Assembly: GCA_933207985.1 (NCBI GenBank)
Contig: OW240912.1
Span: 365,869,841 to 365,933,840 of the forward strand
From: Pelobates cultripes
Taxonomy: Eukaryota > Chordata > Amphibia > Anura > Pelobatidae
DNA length: 64,000 nucleotides
Reading direction: 5' to 3'
Positions within the stretch are counted from its first letter, which is position 1; every line of letters starts with the position of its first letter. The position numbers were made by a program, and so were the translations under genes. Below the pieces are notes generated by a model, which made no database searches, was not told the origin of the DNA, and saw only the letters and a list, made by a program, of their open reading frames with translations. Shown piece by piece: positions 31,298 to 40,019 of this stretch.

Positions 31298-32082
31298 GTG
31301 ATATCCTCCACTTCCTCACGTCCCTGTTTGAGGATGGCAAGGCCTATCGTACAGTGAACCTATACCGCTCGGCCATTTCAGCGGCACACCAGGGGACTGC
31401 GGGTGTCCCGATTGGACGACACCCGTTGATATGTAAACTCCTACGTGGCATTAAATTCACCCGACCCCCGCTCCCACGATATTCGATGTTATGGGACGTC
31501 TCCGTCGTCCTAAAATTCATTGAATCATGGCCGGACAATGCACAACTGTCCCTGAAACAATTGTCGGCCAAGCTGGCTATACTTCTCTGCCTCATTTCTT
31601 GCAAAAGGGTATCCGATGTCAGAGCTCTGGACATTACCGCACGCTCCTACACCCCAGAGGGGGTCACCTTCGATATCTCTCGCAGAACGAAGACGTCCTC
31701 AAAGTCGGTGTCATACCCGGCGTTCCCCGACAGACCGCTCTTATGCCCAGTCAAGTGCTTACAATCCTATGAGCTCCGCACCTCCACATTTCGGGACATG
31801 ACAAAACAAGAGCTTTTCATATCCTTCCAGAAACCTCACCTACCGGTGTCTACCCCGACCCTGGCGCGATGGGTCAAATGGATGATGTCCATAGCAGGCA
31901 TCGACACTTCACTATTCTTACCTCACTCAGTGCGAGGAGCGATGGCTTCCAGAGCCTCCATGATCGGTTGTCGACTGGAAGACATTTTGAAGGCAGCTGA
32001 CTGGTCCTCAGAATCGACTTTCAGGGACTTTTACTTTAAACCCATTCAACACTTCGCGGGATCTATAATTTCCCAGCTTTAA
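30985..32082 (+). CDS. DIRS tyrosine recombinase
   Basis: About 365 codons from the first Met in the frame (30,985); the true start is uncertain. The core begins at RLLENAWAPGTRQAYKSSW, an N-terminal SAM-like core-binding domain. The catalytic residues are all present: R in SCKRVSDVRA (31,607-31,609), H and R in HSVRGAMAS (from 31,924), and the nucleophile Y in FRDFYFKP (32,032-32,034). In DIRS elements this enzyme inserts a circular DNA intermediate by strand exchange without target duplication. The frame is intact. Because of the upstream frame break it is also open continuously back to the reverse transcriptase segment at 29,641. Confidence 0.85.
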   Translation: MALPTLVPSPPGDGGGRASNSPTLHLFTAGPRWGPPPPGAAGSATANSVANFRGPWAIEGISESTLRLLENAWAPGTRQAYKSSWGKWRDWCLERDLDPISAPVSDILHFLTSLFEDGKAYRTVNLYRSAISAAHQGTAGVPIGRHPLICKLLRGIKFTRPPLPRYSMLWDVSVVLKFIESWPDNAQLSLKQLSAKLAILLCLISCKRVSDVRALDITARSYTPEGVTFDISRRTKTSSKSVSYPAFPDRPLLCPVKCLQSYELRTSTFRDMTKQELFISFQKPHLPVSTPTLARWVKWMMSIAGIDTSLFLPHSVRGAMASRASMIGCRLEDILKAADWSSESTFRDFYFKPIQHFAGSIISQL

Positions 32083-32175
32083 ACCAGCATAATCGGAGCC
32101 TCCGTGTCTTAATAAAATTCACAGATTTTACTATTAGCATGACGTAAAGTCATGATTTTATTAACAACACGGAGG
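32083..32175. repeat. DIRS internal complementary region
   Basis: agcataat.ggagcctccgtg is complementary to the left tip, and the following acagattttactattagcat ... cggaggcgagtattat is the reverse complement of the extended right tip. This region templates joining of the two ends into a circle in the DIRS replication model. Confidence 0.85.
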
Positions 32176-32486
32176 CGAGTATTATCCCTCCCTCCCATCC
32201 CAAGGAAGGATGGAATATGGGTAAGTTGATTTCAAGGTAAGTCCTAGTAGTTTGAGATTGATACGCATTAGGCTTGCCAATACTCCACTTAACTGCTCAG
32301 ACTTCTTAAACAAATGTCGTGACATGGGACATATTATGAGTTATGTGGACATCCAGTTTAATACAAAGATATTACCATATTTCTCCTTGTCTTACAGCTT
32401 AACCTTCTTCAGGTCATTGGAAGTTCCCTTGTTACACGGTTCTCTTGTCTGGACTGGATGATTACACTACTTCGGGATCGCAAATC

Positions 32487-32722
32487 AAGAGGAATTGGAT
32501 TGGTTCACAGAGCCTATTATGCTGGAGAGTGGAATCCGATTGGCTGTTCCTGTTGCTAGGATACTCCTCTCAGACTGTTTATTGTTAACTTTGATTACGT
32601 TTTTAAAAAAAATTTTCTTTGCTGCTGAGGGAAAATAAAGAAAGAGTGCAGCATAATACTCGCCTCCGTGTTGTTAATAAAATCATGACTTTACGTCATG
32701 CTAATAGTAAAATCTGTGAATT
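32487..32722. repeat. DIRS right inverted terminal repeat
   Basis: Reverse complement of 26,711-26,914 with an additional block (about 32,680-32,712, atgactttacgtcatgctaa) before the tip aatctgtgaatt. The extra block is itself a small palindrome (catgactttacgtcatg). Confidence 0.85.
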
Positions 32723-32822
32723 AAATGCCTGTGTAACGGTGAAATTTAGCATTAAGTGCCGAGTTTAGCAGGAGCTGCTGTGGTGAGCTTCCTCACAGCT
32801 CTGCAGCCAGGCCCCGCCCCCC
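32723..32822 (-). mobile_element. L1-like short retroelement, 5' end
   Basis: On the minus strand it begins GGGGGGCGGGGCCTGGCTG, the same GC-rich 5' start (GGGGGGCGGGGCCTGAC) as the copy at 45,404-46,656. It is followed outside by the right copy of the 15-bp target duplication TTTATTTGTATTTTT (32,823-32,837). The DIRS element separates it from the middle part. Confidence 0.7.
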
Positions 32823-33057
32823 TTTATTTGTATTTTTAAGTGCTAGGCTATAATTCCATACTTTTTAAGCTTTTTAGAGTGTTTTTTGAGGTTTACACAT
32901 GAGAGTGGTGAGCAGCTAAAAGGTTTGTGACATATCGACACATAAGTTCCTTTAAGCACCTTCTATATATTTTAACATCACACAATCATACAGGCTCACA
33001 GACAGTTATTCAGGCACACAGTCACAAATATATACATTCACACAGTCAGGCAATCTA

Positions 33058-34615
33058 CAGGGAGTGCAGAATTATTAGGCAAGTTGTATTTTTGAGGATT
33101 AATTTTATTATTGAACAACAACCATGTTCTCAATGAACCCAAAAAACTCATTAATATCAAAGCTGAATATTTTTGGAAGTAGTTTCTAGTTTGTTTTTAG
33201 TTATAGCTATGTTAGGGGGATATCTGTGTGTGCAGGTGACTATTACTGTGCATAATTATTAGGCAACTTAACAAAAACAAATATATACCCATTTCAATTA
33301 TTTATTATTACCAGTGAAACCAATATAACATCTCAACATTCACAAATATACATTTCTGACATTCAAAACCAAAACAAAAACAAATCAGTGACCAATATAG
33401 CCACCTTTCTTTGCAAGGACACTCAAAAGCCTGCCATCCATGGATTCTGTCAGTGTTTTGATCTGTTCACCATCAACATTGTGTGCAGCAGCAACCACAG
33501 CCTCCAGACACTGTTCAGAGAGGTGTACTGTTTTCCCTCCTTGTAAATCTCACATTTGATGATGGACCACAGGTTCTCAATGGGGTTCAGATCAGGTGAA
33601 CAAGGAGGCCATGTCATTAGATTTTCTTCTTTATACCCTTTCTTGCCAGCCACGCTGTGGAGTACTTGGACGCGTGTGATGGAGCATTGTCCTGCATGAA
33701 AATCATGTTTTTCTTGAAGGATGCAGACTTCTTCCTGTACCACTGCTTGAAGAAGGTGTCTTCCAGAACTGGCAGTAGGACTGGGAGTTGAGCTTGACTC
33801 CATCCTCAACCCGAAAAGGCCCCACAAGCTCATCTTTGATGATACCAGCCCAAACCAGTACTCCACCTCCACCTTGCTGGCGCCTGAGTCGGACTGGAGC
33901 TCTCTGCCCTTTACCAATCCAGCCACGGGCCCATCCATCTGGCCCATCAAGACTCACTCTCATTTCATCAGTCCATAAAACCTTAGAAAAATCAGTCTTG
34001 AGATATTTCTTGCCCAGTCTTGACGTTTCAGCTTGTGTGTCTTGTTCAGTGGTGGTCGTCTTTCAGCCTTTCTAACCTTGGCCATGTCTCTGAGTATTGC
34101 ACACCTTGTGCTTTTGGGCACTCCAGTGATGTTGCAGCTCTGAAATATGGCCAAACTGGTGGCAAGTGGCATCGCGGCAGCTGCACGCTTGACTTTTCTC
34201 AGTTCATGGGCAGTTATTTTGCGCCTTGGTTTTTCCACACGCTTCTTGCGACCCTGTTGACTATTTTGAATGAAACGCTTGATTGTTCGATGATCACGCT
34301 TCAGAAGTTTTGCAATTTTAAGAGTGCTGCATCCCTCTGCAAGATATCTCACTATTTTTGACTTTTCTGAGCATGTCAAGTCCTTCTTTTGACCCATTTT
34401 GCCAAAGGAAAGGAAGTTGCCTAATAATTATGCACACCTGATATAGGGTGTTGATGTCATTAGACCACACCCCTCCTCATTACAGAGATGCACATCACCT
34501 AATATGCTTAATTGGTAGTAGGCTTTCGAGCCTATACAGCTTGGAGTAAGACAACATGCATAAAGAGGATGATGTGGTCAAAATACTCATTTGCCTAATA
34601 ATTCTGCACTCCCTG
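33058..34615 (-). mobile_element. Tc1-type transposon, IR/DR structure
   Basis: 1,558 bp bounded by TA dinucleotides (33,056-33,057 and 34,616-34,617). The outer ends start CAGGGAGTGCAGAATTATTA and match perfectly for 25 bp as inverted repeats. A second related motif (gcataattattaggcaact) lies about 190 bases inside each end, at 33,251 and 34,432, giving the inverted repeat/direct repeat layout of Tc1 elements such as Sleeping Beauty relatives. Confidence 0.9.
33440..34397 (-). pseudogene. Tc1 transposase, DD34E type (frame-broken)
   Basis: Starts at 34,397 with MGQKKDLTCSEKSKIV. The N-terminal paired-like helix-turn-helix includes YLAEGCSTLKIAKLL and HRTIKRFI, and the second half carries a basic KKRVEKPRRKI linker. 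After a frame change near 34,000 the catalytic part has WTDEMRVS (first D), a second segment with GVLVWAGI, then after another change the TWPPCSPDLNPIENLW box containing the catalytic E. Two or more single-base breaks make it inactive. It cut and pasted its own element at TA sites. Confidence 0.85.
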
Positions 34616-34617
34616 TA

Positions 34618-35095
34618 TAGCCTAGATGTTTTAGGACCTTCTACCTCTTTATTTGGAGAAAGTGTTCTTTATTCTGCAGCTTCCCATTAATAAAGTCTAT
34701 TGTTATTGCAGCAATTAATTTGTATTCTATTTATCCCCCCACCGCTTTTTGAACTCTGGAAATCCCATTAGTGATACTGACATGGATTTGCCAGGAAAAC
34801 AGAACATATTGAAAATACATACGTTCATTTTTCTTTCCTGTCTAATATCCATGTCAGCATCAACTTTACCTCCCCATCTGTATTAACTTGTATACACGAC
34901 TGAGGATATGAGGGAGGTGGAAACTTGTATAGCATTAATTTAATTTAATTTGAATATTCCTGTCCTAGCAGCTGAGAGGAAGAAGCTTAACCCATGATAC
35001 TTGACATGGATATTAGCCAGGAATTAAAAATTACAGTAAGTTTTTTTTTTTCAAAATTATTTGCTTTTATGTATACATCAGCACTCAATCTGGTT
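34618..35095. other. Non-coding stretch between Tc1 and T2 fragment
   Basis: No gene or element ends seen. Two short inverted words (tgacatggatt at 34,779 and aatatccatgtca at 34,844, and again at 35,007) may mark an unrecognised small repeat. Confidence 0.4.
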
Positions 35096-35475
35096 TTAAA
35101 GGAACACTAAAGCATTAGGAAAAAAATTAAATTGTAGATTACTTACATTTTCTCCCTTGTTGCGATGCTCTCTCCATGGCCAGCCACCCCTCATAGCAGC
35201 AGGGGCGCCGGGCAGCCGACACAGCTCACACGCAGGGGCTGGGAGCAAGCAGGAAACCCGCACTGAGATTTAGGGGCCGAGCCAGATCGGCCGTGGGGGT
35301 GGAGCCAAGCCGGATGTGGGAGCGGAGCTAAATGCAGCCTCTTACTGCTCACACAGAGGGGAAGCAGGAAGGAGTCCCTGCTTCCCCAACTACAGCACAG
35401 GAGGGTCTGGATCCACTCCTCCTCCAGCCCAAAAATAGCACCCGCCCCGGGTGCCAAATACTCTAGGTATGCCCC
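35096..35475. mobile_element. T2-type left end with unassigned GC-rich sequence
   Basis: TTAAAGGAACACTAAAGCATTAGG is a T2-like left end. No matching right end follows. The remaining GC-rich sequence (gccgagccagatcggccgtg and so on) up to cctctaggtatgcccctggg may be a different inserted element. Confidence 0.4.
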
Positions 35476-36062
35476 TGGGTCTTTTATTTAGTTTACAAAA
35501 CATAACAACCGTAACTTAATTACTTTAAAATATATAACTTGTAACCAAACATCTCCTGTCTTTAACCCCTTAAGGACTGGACTGTTTTTGCGATGTTGTA
35601 CATTTGCGACCAGGCCTCTTTTTACACTTTTGTGGTGTTAGCTGTAATTTTCCGCTCTCTCATTTACTGTTCCCATACAAATTATATATTGTTTTTTTCA
35701 GGACAAAAGGGGCTTTCTTTAAATACCATTATTTATATAATCTCATGTAATTTAATTTAAAAAAAATAAAAAAATATGATGAAAAATGTAAAAAAATAAG
35801 TTTTTTTACTTTTACTTGAAAAATCTTTTACTCATCTACAAAAACGAATGAAAAAAACTGCTAAATAGATTCAAAATTTTGTCCTGAGTTTAAAAATACC
35901 CAGTGTTTATGTGCTTTTTTTTGCAAGTTATAGGGCTATAGGTACAAGTAGGATATTGAGGTTTCAAAACAGACATTTTTAAAATTTATCAATATTGACA
36001 CTATTATCTGTCATAAATCTCTAACTAACACCCCACATGTACATATTTTTTTTTAAAGTAGA

Positions 36063-36267
36063 CAACCCAGGGTATTCAATATGGGGTATGTCCAGTCTTT
36101 TTTAGTAGCCACTTAGTCGAAAACACTGGCCAAAGTTAGAATTCATATTTGTTTGTGTGTGAAAAAAGTAAAAAACTAAATTGAACGCTAATTTTGGACA
36201 GTGTTTGTGACTAAGTGGCTACTAAAAAAGACTGGACATACCCCATTTGCAATACTTTGGGTTGTCT
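36063..36267. repeat. Long hairpin in copy A
   Basis: The arms are 36,063-36,118 and 36,211-36,267. The left arm contains tccagtcttttttagtagcc and the right arm its complement, with few mismatches and a loop of about 90 bases. It would fold strongly as RNA or single-stranded DNA. Confidence 0.8.
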
Positions 36268-36589
36268 TATTTTGCAAATGGTATGCCATCATGGGGGTAA
36301 TTCTCATTCCTGGGCTACGATACACTCTTTAAGGCAACGTAACCAACCTGGCCTTTTTCAATGTGATATGTTTTACTGTTTTGAATCACTAATATTTGTG
36401 TTCAGCGAAGTCTCCCGAGTAAAACAGAACCCCCCATGTACAGGTTTCAGGGTGTCATAGAAAGTTACAAGGTAAAATATAGTGGTAGCAAATTATATTT
36501 TCTGGTCTTTTGACCTGGGTTGGCAGGCAGGTCCCTCAAATTGCAATCAATAAAATTACTTAATTATGTAAAAATATTACATAAATACG

Positions 36590-36764
36590 CATGAAGAATT
36601 TAAATATATATGCATATTTAAATATTTGAAGTCTACGTGTATATTTATATAATTATTATATAATTATTTTTGTAATTTTGTATATGGACATTTGTATATT
36701 TCGTATTATTTTTATTTATTTATATATACATAGATATATATACAATTTAATTCTAAGTGTATTT

Positions 36765-36800
<36 letters not shown>

Positions 36801-37140
36801 CTATCAAAATACAGTTAAAATAAAATTTCATATAGATATATTTTTTATTATTATTTTTACATGTTATAAGTAATTTAAATTATTTAATTTAAATGACTTA
36901 TTATTTGTATTTTATAATATTTATATACAATATACATAGTTATTATATATATTACATATATATATACGTGTGTAATTTAATTATAAGTGTATTTTTATAT
37001 TAATATATGTACATATTAATATAAAAATACACTTAGTATGACATTATATATGATATATAGACATATATTATATATATATCTATATATCATATAGATATAT
37101 ATATATATACACACACATATAATTTTTTTTTTTTTAATTA
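36590..37140. repeat. AT-rich low-complexity block with (TA)n runs
   Basis: Almost pure A/T, with (AT)n at 36,767-36,798 and repeated palindromes such as ctatatatcatatag around 37,079-37,096. There is no coding potential. Confidence 0.85.
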
Positions 37141-37227
37141 ACATTAACTTAAAATTTTTAATGATTTTACACTAGCAGGGATACTGCCTGTCAGCACAGG
37201 CAGTCCCCCTGCAGGCAGACACATGGA

Positions 37228-38043
37228 CAGTGGCGTACATACCAGGGTCGCAGGGGTCGCGGCTGCGACCGGGCCCAGCCCACCAGGGGGCCCGGCCGCC
37301 CCTGCGACCCGGTATGTACCCACTGGGCCAGCCTCTTCTCCTGGGGGGCCTAGGAGTCAGCCACCCCAGGGCCCCTGTGTCTGCTAGTGAGTGTCAGTGA
37401 GTGTGTTACTGTGTGTCTGTTACTGAGTGTGTTTGATGTCTGTGAAAGTGTATGTTTTGTAAGTGAGTGTGTGTGTATGTATGTCTGTCGCTGAGTGTGT
37501 CTCTGTCAGTAAATGTGTGTGTCTGTTAGCTAGTGTGTATGCGTCTGTTTGTGAGAGTGTGTGTCTTCAGCATTTACCTTTCTCCAGCGCCGGACTCCCT
37601 TGGCGCTGGGGATCCCTCCGCCTCTCAGCTCCTAATGCACATGCGCAGCAAGAGGCGCGCGCGCCCATTTAAACCGCCCATAGGAAAGCATTACTCAATG
37701 CTTTCCTATGGACGTTCAGTGTCTTCTCACTGTGATTTTCACAGTGAGAATCGCGGAAGCTCCTCTAGGGGCTGTCAATGAGACAGCCACCAGAGGCTGG
37801 ATTAACCCTCAGTGAAACATAGCCATTTCTCTGAAACGGCTGTTTTCAGCTGCAGGGTTAAAACTAGAGGGACCTAGCACCCAGACCACTTCATTGAGCT
37901 GATGTGATCTGGGTGTCTGTAGTGGTCCTTTAGGTGTGTGCATACCGTGGTCGCGGGGTCGCAGCCCTGCAATGAGTACCCATACATAAATGGTACCGCG
38001 ACCCGACCAGCGCCAATGTGAGGGGGGGGCCACGGATCAATTT
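37228..38043. mobile_element. hAT element, second copy, inverted and end-truncated
   Basis: Starts CAGTGGCGTACATACC and continues through ggccgcccctgcgacccgg, a GTGAGTGTGT minisatellite and a T2 half (37,672-37,932, including tccataggaaagcattactc and its complement). All of these are the reverse complement of the element at 11,260-13,055. The far end reaches ccacggatcaatttt but lacks the terminal CCACTG. Flanks cacatgga (37,220-37,227) and cacatggc (38,059-38,066) may be the worn target duplication. Confidence 0.7.
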
Positions 38044-38283
38044 TTTGTTGAGCGATCACATGGCCACAGGAGTCCTAATCCAGTGTGGGGAGACTGTCTG
38101 GGCTGCAGGCAGTCTCGCCACACCGGGAGCACCGCCGATCACCACCGGGGGAACGACGGCGATCGGGTAAGTACATTGGACCGTTAGGAAGATTCAGGAC
38201 CGTCACCGGTCGGCAACGCAAAAATGCTGATGACGGTCCTGAACCGTCCTCGGTCCTGAACGGGTAAAACCCCCAGAGATTTA

Positions 38284-38734
38284 ACACACAAATTACCAGA
38301 GTTCTGCCCTATTAGCCAGAACTTAAACAAATAAATCACCAAATTTAGCAAGTACCCCTCCCTTTAAAATAGGCAGGTGACCTTAATCCCAATAAAAAAC
38401 CCACAACATGGAATAAAATAAAATGATAGGGAGGGAGGGCGGGGAACAGCTATAATACAAATCTTCCAGAGCTATTTTGGCATACAGATTTTCTTCAGCT
38501 GTTTTGGCACAACTGTTACCTCAGGGTGCCTTGTATATTGCGGTTTCCCGCCTTACAGTGCCCTATGATTGGAGCACTAGTCCGCGTGGACCTCTGCACT
38601 ATATATCCACGAGGGCATCGCACAGATCATTGCCGATGCCATCGCGACCCACTGTCAATAACCCTCCCACTGCTAACCCCGCAGCGCACATGTGTACACG
38701 GTCAATTGACCGTATACTGTCTCTATACCGTATA
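38284..38734. other. Non-coding stretch between Kolobok-like copies
   Basis: No gene seen. It contains words resembling T2 interior sequence but no clean ends. Confidence 0.4.
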
Positions 38735-38903
38735 GCTGTCATGGGCACAGCCACTAGAGGCATGTTGATGCTGCGATGTAAACATTGTTTCTCCAGAAAG
38801 GCAATCATTACAGTTGTAGGGCTAAAACAAGAGGTACGTGACATCCAAATCACTTTATTAAATGAAGTGGTTTGGGTGCCTATATAGTGTGGTGCCCCTT
38901 TAA
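38735..38903. mobile_element. T2 MITE right-end fragment
   Basis: cagccactagaggcatgttg, the inner hairpin tttattaaatgaag and the right end GTGGTGCCCCTTTAA match the T2 family. The left half is missing. Its terminal TTAA is also the left TTAA of Kolobok-like copy B. Confidence 0.6.
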
Positions 38904-39000
38904 CCCCTTCAGGACGGGTGACGGATGAGGACCGTCACAGAGAGGAGACCCTTAACGACGGGTGACGGACCTTGTCCGTCACGCGGTAAAATTAACCCCG

Positions 39001-39340
39001 GATCGCCGCTATCGCGGCGATCGCGGGGTTAATGGTGCTCCCGGTATGCCTCTGCATTAGAGGCATACCGGGAGCACCCAGTCAGGCTGCCCAGCACATG
39101 TACTCGCTCTGACCGCAAGTCAGAGCGAGCACATGTGCTCTGTATACTTACCTTCCGGCTCCCTGCACTTCCGGGTTCTGTGTGAAGCGCAGGGAGCCGG
39201 ATCAGTGCTGATCCTGCCCCCTGCTGTTTAAAAAAATTAAGTTTATTTAAAGCCCCCCCCCCTTACCCATTTTAATAAAAAATTAACCCCTTCCCTGCCA
39301 ATTGATCACTGACTACAGTGATCAATTGGCAGGGATTACA
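39001..39340. repeat. Chain of five hairpins
   Basis: Successive near-perfect inverted repeats centre at about 39,012 (gatcgcc..ggcgatc), 39,056 (ggtgctcccggtatgcctct and complement), 39,115 (agcacatg.actcgctctgac and complement), 39,178 (ccggctccctgc and complement) and 39,314 (ccctgccaattgatcac and complement). Spacing is 40-140 bases. Confidence 0.85.
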
Positions 39341-40019
39341 TTTTACTATGATCTGATTCTTTTTTTTTTAACCCTCAGGGGTTAAATTAATTAAATTATT
39401 TTTTAATTATATATTTAGCTAGCTGGGGTAGGTGGAAGTTAGTGGGGAATTGGGGGATTTGGCGTTAGGCTAACTAGGGGTTAACGTTAAAAAAAGTTTT
39501 AAAAGAAACTTTAAAAGTTAAAAATTAAGCTTAAAAAAATGTTTTAATAACATTTAAGTAAAAAAAACAAAAAAAACACACTTTACCTAGTCCAAATAAA
39601 AATTAACCCCTTCCCTGCCAGTCGATCACTGCCTACAGCGATCAAATAGAGATCACAGTATTATACTGTGATCTAATTTTTTTTAACCCCTGAGGATTAA
39701 CTTTTATTTATTTTTTAACCCTCAGGGGTTCAATTTATTTAATTAATTAATTTAAATATTTTATAACTATATATTTTGCTAGCTGGGGTGGGTGGGAGTT
39801 ATGGGAAAATGGGGAATTTACTGTTAGTGCTGCGTACTGCTAGTTAGGGGTTAACGGTAAAAAAAAAGCTTAGAAAAATGTTAAATCTGTAAAAAAGTTT
39901 TAAGAAAGTTTAGGAAAGTTTAAAAAAAATTTATAAGCAAAACAAAAGTTTAAAAACTAGTTTTTAAAAGTAAAACAGTTATAAAAAGTAAAAAAATACA
40001 TTTTAAAAATGCTCATTAC

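Larger units (their letters stand above)
26711..32722 (+). mobile_element. DIRS-type tyrosine-recombinase retrotransposon, nearly full length
   Basis: 6,012 bp with all structural parts of the DIRS order: inverted terminal repeats (26,711-26,914 and 32,487-32,722), an internal complementary region (32,083-32,175) that pairs with both outer edges, a gag-like ORF, reverse transcriptase/RNase H and a tyrosine recombinase instead of an integrase. The right terminal repeat is about 30 bases longer than the left, as known for DIRS elements. There is no target duplication, as expected for recombinase insertion. One nonsense codon and one frame break in reverse transcriptase make it non-autonomous as written. 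Confidence 0.9.
35562..38267. mobile_element. Kolobok-like TTAA element, copy A
   Basis: The left edge is TTAA followed by CCCCTTAAGGACTGGAC. The right edge is ...CGGTCCTGAACGGGTAA, near 38,267. Its first 200 bases (with ctctctcattta and aggacaaaaggggcttt) are the reverse complement of the right end of copy B, so the two are related elements in opposite orientation. It contains an AT-rich core, a 57-bp-arm hairpin and a hAT insertion. No transposase is visible. TTAA flanks and CCTTAAGG ends suit the Kolobok/T2 superfamily. The exact boundary on the right is decayed. Confidence 0.55.

Noticed and set aside
33788..34361. Plus-strand frames in the Tc1 element
   Set aside because: Antisense to the transposase.
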